Part shown: positions 34,901 to 47,790 of the stretch, in pieces
Numbering within the stretch: position 1 is the stretch's first letter
How the letters are laid out: each line of letters opens with the position of its first letter
NCBI RefSeq assembly: GCF_028389875.1
Contig: NC_084676.1
Coordinates: forward strand, 1,054,001 to 1,118,000
DNA: 64,000 nucleotides
Source: Rhea pennata
Taxonomy: Eukaryota; Chordata; Aves; Rheiformes; Rheidae
Direction: 5' to 3'
Position numbers and translations under genes: made by a program
Notes under the pieces: model-generated
Seen by the model: only the letters and a program-made list of their open reading frames with translations
Told to the model about the DNA's origin: nothing
Databases searched by the model: none

Positions 34901-37006
34901 TGCTAGCCACAGCCCCTTGCCCCCATGATAGACCCACGAGCCCAAGAGCCTCACAAAGTCAGGGAGGAGAGAGAAAATCTCTTGCAAACACCAGTACTAG
35001 GTTTCCGAGGGAAGGAGCTTGCCGAATCGTCTATGATGTTCCCACTTTACTGTGACAAGGAGGCACAGGGCAGCACCTGGCCAGGATGTACTCATCCCAG
35101 TGCCATCACACAGAGCCCCCAGGACCTGCCTGCAGACCAGCTACAGGGTGCCGAGCCAAACCATGTGCACAGGGACCCCCTGCCCACCCACTGGGACCAC
35201 AGAACCCCAGCAGTGAGAACAATTCGGCACATCCCAGCTACTCATCACCATCCTTTGCCCAGACACGCTGCTAATTGCTGGGGGGTGCAGGGGGATTAAT
35301 TATCTTAATCCCCTCTTTATGATTGACCTGAGCAAAGGCAGACAGGCACCCCCGCCTTCCGTTCCTGCCCCTTTTCCGGCCCCTATACCCCTGGAGAATG
35401 CATCGGGCAGTGTCATCTGGGTCCGTCAGAAGGTGCTTAGTTTCAGACGCAGCATTAAGGACCATGTGATGTACCCATTCATTCAGGTCTTTACACCGAG
35501 CAGCTTAGCAGGCTGGAGAGATGCCAGGGTTCAAGGGGATGCTGTCAAGGTCAGGAGGCCCAAAAGCAGACCCGACAGGCCACCAGCCCTTTGCAAATGG
35601 TCCAGGCAGCTCTGAAAGATGGGTTGGAGAAGTGCTGGGCCACTGGCCCTTTTCCCACTGTGTGCCCCACTGGAGAGGTGTTTCAGAGCCCAGCATGCCA
35701 TGGAGTGGGGAAGCAAGCCACCCCAGTGGCTGCAGGCCCGTGGCAAGAGAAGCCAAAGGAGACGATGCATTGAGCCTGGGACCACAGTGTGAATGTCCCC
35801 ATGCCCTCAGCACCACAACTTTCCCCCCAGGTAGTGGCCACAAGCAGGGAGAAGTAGAGTCCTGGTCACATCCAGCCTGTGGCCAGGCACAAATGCCACG
35901 AGCCCAGATCATGCGCATGTCACCAGGTGACAGGACAAGACAGGATGCTGCAAAGGAGCCCTGTCATTGTGGCTGAGGCTCAGCATCCAGCTTGGGGCAG
36001 AGGGGTACAGCAACCTTGTCTCATGAGCCACAGTACGCAGCAAGGGGATGCCACCAGGGCCACTCACGCTTCAAGGGCAGCTGGAGGCCGTGAGGTTGGA
36101 CCCTGCTCCTCGCTGGGCCTTTCTACTACCCACTGCCCCCAGCAAACATGCTGATGTCTGCAAAGACCAAAGCATTATTCTCACAGGCTCCTGTCCAAAG
36201 CCTGCGTCTCCTAAGAGGTCCTAGGCATGCAGTGAGCCTGTGGCTGTTGAGAGCAGCAGAAAGACTCTGAAAGTCCCAGAGCTTCATGCGATCAGCGAGT
36301 TACCACATTGACCGTGTCTCTGCTCATTGCCAGGAGCTGACCCACAGTAACTTGGACACTCCCACTTGTCCTTCCTTCTTTCCAGAGAAAGGCCTATGTC
36401 CACGGAGGGGGCTCGGGAGCCCCAAGAACTTGCCTGGAGCTGCAGTCAGAGAAAGTAGCTCTGCCCAGGGACTCCCCACCCCAGCGACCATGACCGCCAG
36501 CCTGAGATGCCTTACCAAGGCAAGATGGTACCCTTCTCCCACATCCCAAGCAAGGAAAAAAGGCAGCCTGGCCGCACACCAGGCCTCTCCTTTTCTCCAA
36601 GGTTCACCCAAGAGCTCAACTTGAAATATCTCAAAGCTAAGCGACCTCATTTCTCCCCGTCTCTTCTCTCAGCCAGGGCTCTGATCTCGGTTTCCCCACG
36701 GGGTCCCTGGTTTCACTCAGAGGCGTAGCATGTACAAGTTCGGTGCACTGCCTGCCTTGGCTCAGATGGGAGAGCTCTGGTCCTCATCACCGCAGCCCAG
36801 CCGGGGCTCTTCTTACAGCACGATGTTATGATAATGCTAACAACTCAAAAAAAGGTTGCAAAAAGATCTCGAATGCCCCAGCACCTGGAGAAACAGTCAT
36901 CAACCGACGGACTAAGAGTCTCCTTGATTGCAGGAACCATTTATCATAAGAGGGGAGCAGGAGAGAGGAGCTTTGCTTCTTGTAAAAATGACAGATAGCG
37001 ATTTCC
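31956..37006. other. Presumed CXXC5 5' intron: GC-rich, no exon recognised
   Basis: GC-rich, moderately CpG-containing sequence from 32.1 to 33.4 kb gives a 317-codon plus-strand frame (32114-33067) opposed by 176- and 127-codon minus frames; none has a domain. From 33.5 to 37.0 kb I see nothing beyond scattered low complexity. An internal 5' UTR exon of CXXC5 could be hidden here but cannot be called without transcripts. Confidence 0.45.
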
Positions 37007-37020
37007 ACCCCCCCCCCCCC
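37007..37020. repeat. Poly-C tract
   Basis: An uninterrupted run of about 14 C. Similar runs lie near 18148, 40509 and 40709 in the window. It marks the edge of the unique AT-rich segment that follows. Confidence 0.9.
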
Positions 37021-37450
37021 ATATTATTTCACTGTCCGCTGCCCAACATTACTGGAAAGTAATCAGCTCCTTCAGATGTAAAATCTCTTGTCTTTAAAAA
37101 TAACTTCTGCTTTCCTTTAATTTTAAATAGATCAATCTCCTCCCGTAACAGCCACTGTTCGTTCAGCCATGCACAGACACGACTGTAAAGAGAGAAAAAA
37201 AGAAAAGCCAAAGCCGAGGTGCTCCCAGGCTCGGGAGACAAAGAGAGAAAATAAAAGTTCTGCTTTTCAAATTCTTTCAGTGCCGCGCTCTCCCCCATTG
37301 TGCACTGCTTGGTGGGCGCTGGGGCCACGGCATTGTCTGGCCGGCAGAGGTGGAGCAGACGTACGACGGAAGGGAAACCGGCATCTTTTCAGCCTCAAAA
37401 AAGGAGGCACTAAGTGGCGATAATTGTGTACACTGCAGGATTTTTGTCCC
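37021..37450. promoter_or_regulatory. Candidate intronic conserved segment
   Basis: AT-rich unique sequence (ACATTACTGGAAAGTAATC, TTTAATTTTAAATAGATC) passes into a purine-rich part and then CpG-containing sequence (GACGTACGACGG). The textural contrast with the GC-rich flanks suggests an element under constraint. There is no protein motif. Confidence 0.22.
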
Positions 37451-40194
37451 CGCTCCCTCCCCCGCTGGCCCCCTCCCCATCCAGCCAAGGCAGTAGCCAG
37501 TCACCCAGCACAGCCTTCCACCTCCTTTGCAAAATGCTGGTGAGGAACTAGGCCACACCGTGGCCAGCCCCAGTAAGGAGCAGCATCCCTGCTGCCCTCA
37601 GCACCCGCTCCCAGAGTTTCTCTCTTTCCAAGGCATCCCTGGAAGGAGTTAGATACAGGGAGGCAGTGTGTTATTGCTGGCCATCACGACCAAAGCTGAA
37701 GATGCCTTCCTAGCTAAAAGTCTTTGCAGCTCTGGAGAACGGGAGTCTGGCCTCTGCAAGCCATCGTAGCCTCAGCAGCTGTACAAGTTTTTGTAGCTCA
37801 GTACCTTGTTTTTTGGTTTTTGGTTTTTTTTCGGTCTACAGAAAAACAGTCTCTGCCTCAGCCACGGCCTTGGCCACAGACACTTCTCAGTAGCAAAGCA
37901 ATGTTAAATGGACCTGCCAAGCAGCACATATTGAGCAAGAGAACTACAGAGCTGGCTCTTGTCTTGTGAGCCCCACGCAAGACCTGGGTTACATCCCTCA
38001 GTCGTGTTGTGCCACAGCTTTTCCCCTGCTCTTACATCCCATATACCCTATGGCGATGGTCAGTTATGGCTCTCACAGGCCCTCTGAGCTGCTGCACCAT
38101 CCTGGCTGGTAGCCGAGGACATGGCATCTCTGTAGCCAGAAGAGAAGTGCTATGGGTGGTGTGCATGACACCCTTGATGCATGCTGGCTGCTGTGTTTCA
38201 CATCACCCTCTCCCCCTCCCAGCAGAGAAAAGCTAGTAGGTTTGATGGCACCACCACTCTGTTGCATCATCACTAGCCAAAAGGTTCACAAGCAAAACAA
38301 GGAAGGAAAGGTTCACAAGAACAAGCAGAACCAGAATGAGTCTCAGGCAGCTCCAATCTCAGCACAGCAGCACCCAGCTCAACTCTCAAATAGCCAGCTT
38401 CCACAGAAAAATCAGAGCTGGAATGATGACATCACTGTGCTGTTCCCCTCACCAGGTGACACAGGCCAACTGAAAGCTAGCGGTGACTTCTAATCACAGC
38501 CTAATCAACAAGAGGTTCAGCAGAAAACGCTAGACCAAAAGGCTCCTGGACCTCTCCAGACACATTCAAGTGAGACTAACAGTATGGCATTACAGGGAAC
38601 AGTCACTAAGTCTTTAGCTGCAGAGGATTCAACCAGGCAACAGCCAGACAGAGACTGCTGGGAGAGCAGAGACTGCTGCCACAGTCACTGGACCGCTTCT
38701 TCTGCCAAAGCCATTCAGTGTTGCAAGGAGAACCAGGAGAGGAAGGGAGAAATCAAGCCAACATCTCCAAAGGCTAAGTGTCCCTGCAGGACACCCATTC
38801 AGCCAGAATGTTGTGCCTGCTATATGTGCAGAGGTACCATCAGACAAAGACAAGGACATCCTTCACCCACTTTGTTTGCAAGTCATTCATGCTGTCAACC
38901 CAACAGCTTAGATTCCCCTGCAAGCTCTGCTTTTCACATTCATCTTCCCAACAACAGGTTCAGGTAAGAAGATCAGCTTCAGGATGCACCAAGAAAGTTA
39001 CCATCACTTTTCCCAAGACATCAAGAGAGGATGCAGAGGCTTGAGTTTTGTTGGGCTGTGTTGCAAATGCTAAGCCTCATATTGGGCATTTGCAGGTTAA
39101 CTAGGCCAAGGTCTCATAGGTCGCCAGATGGACATCTTTCATGGAGACAGTTCATCTCCAATCCTCCAGAATGTCCTTTGAAGGGCTGGTCATGGCAGCC
39201 GCTCTGCTCATCTCTGCTACTGAGGTGGCACTGAGGGACATTAAGAAGCCAACTCCTGAATTAAAAAGGCTATGGAAGATTAAATCCAGCATCTGGAATT
39301 AGCCCTGAAAGCAGATGGCAAATCATCATGGTGCACAGAGTGGCTTTCACCAGCCTCCTCTGCAGACAGACACTTTTCTCTGGTGATGCTTCATAAGAAC
39401 TGCTCCTGATACACACAGCCGAGCCAGCCAGTGCCAGAACACAGGTGACCTCAATGAGGAGTCACCACCCTGCCACGTTAAGCACAGTTTGGTGCATCCA
39501 CCAGGGAAGGTGCAGTGAGGCCACAGTGACTTCTCACAGATGCTCTGCTGAGCAGGTAGAAGGTGACAACACCTCTCCATCAGAAAGGTAGGCTCCCCAG
39601 GTCGGAGGCCTGGGCCGAGGCCTCTGTTTACTGATGACAGAGAGTTTCCCCACATAACATGCTATCTGCACAACAGCTGCTGCTGCAAGCAGAGATCAGC
39701 TGAACACCCTCCTGCGCTTCCCAGTCCACTGACTAACCAGGCTGCAATGCACATCCACACACTGCTCCCATCTTCCAACTCACGCAAACACAACTAGGCA
39801 AGGATGGCATCAGCAGCATGGTCCCCTGGCCTTCCAAAGAGGTTAAAATAGCATATTCAGAACAGAAAAGGATGTTGCCAACCCTACCATCACCTCCATG
39901 ATCAGAAGCAAAACAGGGAGATTCATCCCTGAGTAGGGCTGTTACAGCCTCTCCAGCACCTGCACCGCTGTGGTCCAGTCTCCTCCCTGCAGCACCTCAA
40001 CCCAGCTGCCCCAGCAATGGCAGGACTCCAGGGAGCTACTGGTCGTAAGCTGGTCTCTGTGCTCACAGGGACCGTGACCTGCTCCAGGTGAGCCACAGCA
40101 CCGAGACAGGTGAGCCACCCCTGCAGGTATCCTCATCTGCTCAGGCTGCCCGCATGTGCCTGTGGGCTACCCCATGCCGCCCGGCTTGCAAACA
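37451..40194. other. Presumed 5' intron, nothing recognised
   Basis: Unique sequence with frames below 130 codons lacking motifs. A TTTGGTTTTTGGTTTTTTT low-complexity stretch lies near 37811. No RNA gene or transposon was seen. Confidence 0.45.
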
Positions 40195-40400
40195 TGGCTC
40201 CATCCTGCCTTTGAGGGGTGGTAGTTACGGATTAAAGAGTCTTAAATGTCAGACGACCAGGCGCTCCCTTGAAATCCACTTATCTCCACTGCCACTTGGA
40301 ACGGCCAGACCAGGGCGGTTATGGAGATAACGCGATTTGAAACGTCCATCCGAGTATTTCAGGACTCCATTTGCCCTGTGGACAACTCCAGGCACCTCCT
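40195..40400. promoter_or_regulatory. Candidate intronic enhancer with inverted GATA pair
   Basis: TTATCT (40280-40285) and AGATAA (40325-40330) form an inverted pair of GATA-factor sites 39 bases apart, within unique CpG-containing sequence that also has CGGATTAAAGAG, TTGAAATCC and GCGATTTGAAACG motifs. A GATA pair in an intron is a common erythroid/haematopoietic enhancer design, and CXXC5 has reported roles in haematopoiesis. Activity is inferred only. Confidence 0.3.
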
Positions 40401-42589
40401 CCCCCTTCTTTGCTCACGCAGCTGCTGCCCAGAGACTCAGGCGAAGGAGAGCCTGGCCTCGCTCAGCCTCCTCCAGCCCCAGGGCAAGCCAGGGGGCTGT
40501 GCCCCTACCCGTGAGCCCCCCCCCCCTTCCGTTTGCGGGATAACAGAGGCTTGGCAGCCTCACCACCCCCGGTGCTTTCATTGCACAGCTCATCCACCCC
40601 CCTTGCCAAAGCTGTGCCATTCGCTGCCCAAATCCTAAAACGACTGTAACTAAAACCTACCAGATTGAGACTCAGAAAGTCCTCCCCCCTTTCTTTCTTT
40701 CTTTCTTCCACCCCCCCCCCCACCTCCCTCCAAATGGGATTGAACAGATCTGTGTTTGCAAGAGCCGATCTCACAGCCAAGCAGCATCTGACATTCACGC
40801 GCTGTGGCACGGCTCTCCGCTGGGGAACATTTCCATTCTCGCCCACCTCTCCTAGCCTGGCATCGCCTTCCTAATGCTGTCCTCCCCCTGGGGTCAGTGG
40901 AGGAGACAAAACTTTGAATCCGCCGCTAAGAAAAAACATGTAAGCCTGGGAAATACAAAATAAATCAGCAAGGTGCTGTCCTATCCAGAGACTTTGCAAG
41001 CCAGTATGTGGTTTGTGGAGAAAGCCCTGGAGATGAGACATCAGTCCCAGCCCAGCCCCATCAGAACCCCCTTCCCTCTGCAAAGCCTTCCCAAACCTTC
41101 TTGAAGGGATTTTTTTTTCCAGTGCAGAGGGAGCAGCTGAGTCTTTCTGGCCCAGCCAGTCCCTGGTGTGTCTCTACACGCACCACCAAGGAAAGTGACT
41201 GATGACATTTCAGGGCTACAAGATCAGAGAGACCAAACTGAATGGACCATACACCCTGCATGAAAGATGTTCCAGCCACTTCTTGCGCTGTAGCCAGCCA
41301 TTTGCAAGCACTGTGCAGAGGTGGATCCCAGCAGTTCAGGAGTCGCTGATCCCAGAGCTGCAGTCACAGGTGCAGTAATAGCACTGCACCAACATACAGC
41401 CTGATGGCAATTCGCCCACTTCCAAGCACTCCCCTCACCCAGAAGGTGAGAGGAAAATTGGATCTTGGGCAGACAGTGTCACAAAGGAAAACGCTTGAAC
41501 CCCTCTAACTGGAAGGGAATGCAGGAGGGAACTGAAAGAGCTTTTTGTAAGGGTGTCCAGTTTTTCTGGGAGACAGGAGTGCTGCAGAGAGCACTCCTAC
41601 TGCACTTCCCTGTATAGCGGGCTCCGGGGCTGCTGGGCCACCCCGAGCATCCCAAAAGACCTACTAGAGCCACAGCAGAGTGCTCCAACTGACCCACGCA
41701 AGCTTTCACCCCATAGAGACGCACATGCTGCCTTGCAGACCTATGAGGCCAAGCTAAGATGTGTGAATCACTACAGTTAACAGATGGGCCGATTAAAGCA
41801 TACATTACTTGGGGTATAACTGATAATCAGGTCACAGTGAGACTGATCAGCAGCAGAACAGCTCCTAGAAGTTAATAAAAAAAAAAAAAAAGTTTATGTA
41901 CACCAGCATGGGAACATTTGTAAATTAAGAGGCCCATATCCACCAATGCCACCTCCAGAAGCCACCCTGGCAGAGAGAAGTCCTCTCTCACTCCCACCTT
42001 TCTCAAAACCGGATCATTCCACAACACATTAAGCAGCTACACAACAACCCATCATAAAGCAATGGGATCCTTGGAATCCCAGGAAAGCTGGCAGTGGGAA
42101 AGGCTGGGAATTCATGGGTGTTTTATTCATGGCACCTCTGGTAGCTGTCTCGCCATTGCTGTCAGACAGTCTAGCAAGAAAAGCAGCCAGCAGCGGGAAC
42201 GAACACTTGAGAGCACCTGGGCCGATTCAGCAGATTTGCATTTTGTCATTAATGCGTGGCAACAAACCTCATGGCTCAAAGACAGGTGAGATGGGGCTAA
42301 AGACTTGGTGTCCAAACCGAGATAATGACTGAACACAAGGAAGCAGGCCAGAAGGAACCATGAAAGCAAGGGTACAGCGGGATCCTAGATGACTAACCAT
42401 TTACCCCTTTGCAGGCAGGAGAGGACATCGGCATCCAAGAGGACTCAGTAAACATCTCAGCCACTCGCACCCAAGCTGTGCACCAGAAATATCCCTGAGG
42501 GCTGGGCCCACATGGCTTTTGCACTTGCAGGATTAACACATGCAATCACCCTCACGTCCCCAAGAACACTGGCTCCTAAACAGAGCCCC
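40401..42589. other. Presumed 5' intron, low-complexity runs only
   Basis: Poly-C runs near 40509-40517 and 40709-40720, a (CTTT)n run near 40691-40706 and a poly-A run near 41878-41891 are the visible structures. No exon or transposon end was recognised. Confidence 0.45.
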
Positions 42590-42810
42590 TTTTCCACATG
42601 CAGAGGGCTGCTGAGGAGGAGTTTCTTTAATGTTAGGAAGGCGGCTGTGCAATTGGAAAGGCGCCGGGGTCCAGAAATGGCAGCTATTGACAGATGTCTA
42701 ATAGGACGCAGAATAATCCTGTCTTCCTCCGGGAGGATTCGGGTCGCCCTTGCCCTCGCTGGGGGCTTATCCATTGTCTGGATCTGCTTGTGGTTGTTAT
42801 TTTTGGTCAG
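42590..42810. promoter_or_regulatory. Candidate intronic conserved segment
   Basis: Balanced, unique sequence with CAATTGGAAAGGCGCC, GCTATTGACAGATGTC (TGACAG/E-box-like) and AGGATTCGGGTCGCCC motifs. It yields a 109-codon frame (42512-42841 plus) with a hydrophobic C-terminal stretch, but without a family motif or splice signals. I read it as non-coding and possibly constrained. Confidence 0.22.
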
Positions 42811-45800
42811 CACTGCATTTTACTTGGCCTCACTTGCATAAGGAATACAGAAAGAAGGGAAAGAAAGAGGATGAAGACAGAATGACCAGAGCTGGGGTGA
42901 AGGATACTGACCCTACTTTGTGAAGGGGCAGCAGCATTCCCTGCACCTGACAATGCTCAGGAAACACAGATCAGTCTCTTCCCAACCCTGCAGCTTCTCT
43001 GGGTAAGATCTGAGCTTGCAGCATGGACAGGGCCAGCCCAGTCGGCAGCGAGGGCATGCTGTGGCCAACGGAAGCATCTCACCCAGGTGCCCTCCCACAC
43101 TGCATCAGTCTCACTTGATATCCAAAGGAATTGCCCCAGGTCTCCAGCAATCCTGATGGACCAGAAGGGTTTCACAGGGTAACAACTCTCTCTGCCCAGG
43201 TGCCAGTGCCCTCCCAGACAGGGAGCAGAGTCAGGGATGACTCCAGAGGTGCTTTCTCATCACAAGACATGGAGCTGGAGTGCTCTGGCACGGACAGCCA
43301 GGCCCTGCTCTGTTGCAAGCACTGAGCCCTGGGCTCTGCCTCCAGACCTGCAACCTCCTCAGATCCACTCACACAGGCACAGAGAGCCTGGGAGAGCCTA
43401 ATGAACCCCAGCAGGTTCAGATCTGCCTCATGGCCCCTCCAAGCCTAGCATCCATCCCTCACCTGTCGTTCCCAGCACTGTGGTTTCCCGCTGCGCCAGG
43501 CTCAGAGGGGGCAGGCGAGCTCCACTGGCAGGTCCAGCACTCCCCGATGCCCGTGGCCTTTCTGACACTACAGGATGCTGTTCTCAGAGCACAGCTGCCA
43601 GCATCCACACTCAGCCCTCCAAGCCAGGTATAACAGGAGGCCAAGGCACAAAAGGGGATAAGAGCAGTCTAAGAGCTCCTAGGAGTGAAAAATTAGAATC
43701 ATGCCCTGAGACTTTGTGCTTCACACTGTCTACCCAGACACCACAGGCAGACTTGGAGAGACTCCCCGCTTGCCGGGAAGGCACGGCACTCTGCTCCTTT
43801 GTGCGTTGGGCTCACTTACTAACGCCACACGTTCTGCCTGCAAAGCACTAAGACAATGAAAGGCTCCCTCCCCGCTCAGCGGGCTTTCAGTCCTCCCGCC
43901 CTGCTTCCTGCGAGAGATCGAGGGCACGCCGCACAAAAATGATTCTCCCGAGCTTTCCCTGAGCTCAGTGCCACTTGTCATTCAAGCAACCCTGTGGCCT
44001 TTAAGCTGCCAAGGTACCAGAGCTGTTCCGGAATCGGAGTTAGCTCAGCTTCTGCCCTGGAGCAAGGAATCTGAAACACTGCCACTGGAAACGAAACAGA
44101 GCATCCATCATTTTTCTTGCCAGGAATATATCCAGCCCAAAAAGAAATACTGCCTGCTAAACAGCCAGCAACAAAAACCCTCAATTTCACCAGCAAACCA
44201 GAGCCCAGCATCTCGCCTATCGGTCATTTCCACGGAGGTCCTGATTGTCCGCACTTAGCAGTGGAATTAAAAATCACCCAAAACGAAAAGAGCAGCGAAG
44301 TTAGGTCGGGGCTGCAGGGGACAGAGCTGCCTGGGGCTGGCAGGAGGAACACGAGGAGAGCAATGGGCATAGCACTGGGTTGGGATTGCTGGCGGGGGAT
44401 GGCAGGCCCCACCCAGGATGCTATAACAAAAATTCAGCAGCTAGGAAAAAGGACGCAGGTGGCTGAGCCAGGGCTGGAGGGAATGAGAGCTCCCTCCCTC
44501 CGCCGCAAAAACATCAAATAAAACCAAATCCAGCTGTTCCCTGGTGCGAGTCCTGCTGCAGGGGGGCAGCCCTCAGAAAGCCAGCCATGCCCATCACTGC
44601 TGCCAGAGCCTTGTCCAAGAGCTGCCCACAGCAAAGCGGGTCTTCACCGCCAGCATTCCCAATTCCGTCCCCAGGAAAAGGAGCAGTGTGTTCCCAGCCA
44701 GGCCCAGCCCCCAGCACAGGCACGCCAACCTAAATATCTGCAAGAAGCTCTCCCCTCCATGGGAACAGCAACTATATGCAGAGTTCACATGCCCCAGCAA
44801 TGCCTGATTAAACTCCCAAACTCCTAGAGAATACCCCCGAGGCTGTCTGAAGATAAGCTAGAAACTAGACTGCTCTCAGGAAATACAAAAAACGGGAAAA
44901 AGCAATCACATTTTTTAGATCTAGAATAATACAGATCAAACCCTGACACTCTAGTTCAGACACAAATTAATCTTTCAAGCCCACTGCCGTACACAGCAAG
45001 AACATCCCACTCAATCCCTCACCAGGGCAAGTTTACGGGGCTGAGCAAGATCCTGCTGAAGTCAGCAGTGACTAAAACTGGAAAGTCCAATTCTAGACAA
45101 CATGTACGTGTACGCTTGACTCAAGCAGCCAATACGTGCCCTTGCCACCAACTTAATTATATGTGCATTTAGGAGCTGGCCTCTAATATGCCATCAGAAT
45201 TGGGGCCAAGAAAGGCTGTGAAGGTAGGCTCAGACTTCTGCTAAGAAGGTAAATAAGGAGCTGAGGTTTTTGCTTATACTAAACACATCACCACCTTCTG
45301 TAACGGTCTTAGAATGCAAAAGATGCATGCACAGAAACCTGAGGCTCCCTGGATATCAGTCCCCCGAGCAGAACTGCACCACTGCCACAAAACCAGTACA
45401 CCACTAGGCACTGAAGGGAAATAGGATGAGCCCTGCTCTTCACACCACCAGATCCACTGTCTTCCTGCGGAAAGACACACAGGTGAGAGTGGCTTATGCT
45501 ACTGCTTTGTGGCAAGAAGCTCGTTTGCTCACAGTCCAGAGCCCATAGCCAAGCTCTGTCCATCCCTGCTCCTGCTCATTTCCATAGCAGCACCCCAAAG
45601 CTCAGGGCCCTGCCTCTCATCTTCTGCCTCAGCAGCATGAGCTAGGCTTGGCCCCTCTGGAAGATGCCATTTACAAGGCTGGGGTGGGAGGCCTTATTGT
45701 ATGAGCAGTCTGGTGCTAACGGCAGAAGCAATATTGCCTCCAAAGGTCAGCTGGGAAGAGAGGTCCTGGCACTTCCCGGACCTGTGGTCCTCTGCACATC

Positions 45801-47340
45801 CTCTGTCACATCTGTTCACTCTGGAGAGCACAGACGCTGTTTCTGCAGGTCCTCAGGTCTCCTGAGACTCTGTCTGCCCCCTCCCTTCTTCCTTTTGGCT
45901 TCTCCACAGCTACAGCACGGGCCCTTGCTGGTAGTAGACTCAAATCTCCAAAGCCGTCTGGACACCTACACACTCACTGTACGCAAGGACAATCCATAAA
46001 AAACATGTTCTCACAGCACCTAACACAGTGGGCTAGCTGGAGCATCACAGTATAAATAGCAAGGTGATATAAATATTTGTAAGGCCCTCATCCCTTCGTA
46101 CCTGCTGGAGACCACAAAGCAACCAGCTCCTTATCCTCTGGGAGAACCGCGCACAGAGAGGTTTTGCACCACGTCCCGGAGATCAACAAATCCTGGCACT
46201 TGGAAACGCAAAGGCTCACGAGCAAGAACAGTCTGTTCCTGGCTGCCTGCATCTAGGGTTTGGCGACAGCTGTGGAGAGACGATGCAGAGGGAGAGCAGA
46301 GACATCGCAGCTGTGACATCGGTTTCGACAGCGACCTACTGTGATGTCGCGAATGGGAAATTCTGCCTTCAGCGCAGCTCTGGGCAAAGGAGAGACTCTG
46401 CCTCCGCAGTGTAACTCCAGGTAGTATCTCCAGTCACAAAAACCTTCCCTCTCTATCCTCAGGCACTCTGCTGGACCCTCCGAAGTGCCAGTGCCACGAC
46501 TGCTGTGGAACTGCTCAAGACCTCAAAAAAAAACCTGCACCAAATCTGTGCCACGCTCTCAGATGCATGAACGCTGAGCTCCCTCAGTAAGCCATAGGTG
46601 AGCAGTCACATCTGAGGTCAAAGGAGCACAGGTGATGCACCTCCTTCCTGCCAAGCTCTCATTTGGAGGGGATTTCTCACAGCTCTTTGGGTTATTGATG
46701 CTTACTCAAGAATTAACCCAAGAGAGGATTTCTTCCTTCTATGTAGCATGATGGAGCAGGATGGAAAAAGAGCAGTCTAGGCAACATGATGTGAACAGTC
46801 ATTGGGAAAACAGTTCCCAGCAAAGGATGGGACAAGAACTTATCCTTCATCGATACAGCAGCATGGTGGGTAGAGGTTGTACCAACAACCCCCAATTTCT
46901 GTCTTTGATAAGATTACAAGTTTGGTTGAGAAAAGCAATTGCACCAGTAAAACACACATAGATTTTCACTGGATGTCTTGCCTACAGCCACAAGCCATCC
47001 TACTCTAAAAAATCAGCATTGTGCCATAGCAATAGAGCATAAGCGAGACAGATTAAGAACTGGCAGATCACAAAGAAACAGCCATAATACAAGCAGAAAA
47101 CAGTGCAAGGGCCCAGGGAAGGAAAGGAAGATGCTACCACCAGAACCAAGCCATGTAATGAATTAGGATAGGGAGATCCTCAGATGAAAGAGCAGTGGGG
47201 TATACGTTAAGTAAGAGGGAGGATTAAGCTCTGTGTTTGGTATCAGGGAGACCAGCTCTGGAATAGCCCCAGTTTCACAGGAGGTTGCAAAATGGAAAAG
47301 CCACAGATCTGATCACTTAACATGAAGGAAACAACACAAG
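42811..47340. other. Presumed 5' intron, nothing recognised
   Basis: Unique sequence. Frames reach 134 codons without motifs and are overlapped by other phases. The block 43.85-44.30 kb is less repetitive and could be constrained. No RNA gene or transposon was seen. Confidence 0.4.
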
Positions 47341-47790
47341 GTGAGAGATAGAAAGGGCTTGATGTGGTTAGCTTATTGAACAGGAGATAGGATTTGAGGA
47401 GACTTGATTACAGAGTGTAAGTACCATTACGGAGAGAAAGCATCAGACCCTGAACAGCTCTTTATCTGAAGGAGAAAGGCCTGACAGAAGTTGGTGGCTG
47501 GAACCTGGGGCCAGACAAACACAAAAGCAAAATAAGGCAGAGGTTTCTAACAGCACAGACAATCCACCGCTGGAATACACTCTCAAAGAAGCAGAGCCTT
47601 TGGTTCCTGTGGGGATGCCTTGCTAGGATAGGAGCTACACAGGAGCACACCAGTCACTGCCTGAGTGACCATGCTCAGCATGAGGGTATCTCAAGATCTT
47701 CATCCACTTATATAGGCAATCAGGCAAGCTAACCAACTGGTCCTTTCTGGCCCTAAACTCCAAGGGAGTACAAATAAAACTGGAGGTAGA
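47341..47790 (+). mobile_element. Ancient, decayed L3/CR1-like LINE fragment (3' portion)
   Basis: The plus strand follows the familiar sequence of old amniote L3/CR1 3' regions: AAGGGCTTGATGTGGTTAGC, GAGACTTGATTACAG, TAAGTACCATTACGG, AACAGCTCTTTATC, then GGCTGGAACC, CCAGACAAACAC, TTTCTAACAGCACAG, CACCGCTGGAATACACT and finally TGGTCCTTTCTGGCCCTAAA near the 3' end. It is much more diverged than the CR1 at 24.3 kb, has no reading frame, and runs in the opposite direction. Subfamily is uncertain because the match is from memory of consensus patterns. Confidence 0.65.

Noticed and set aside
42512..42841. 109-codon plus-strand ORF with a hydrophobic C-terminal stretch (possible small membrane protein)
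   Set aside because: There is no family match, no promoter or splice context, and the frame begins in ordinary intron sequence. Kept only as a possible conserved non-coding patch.
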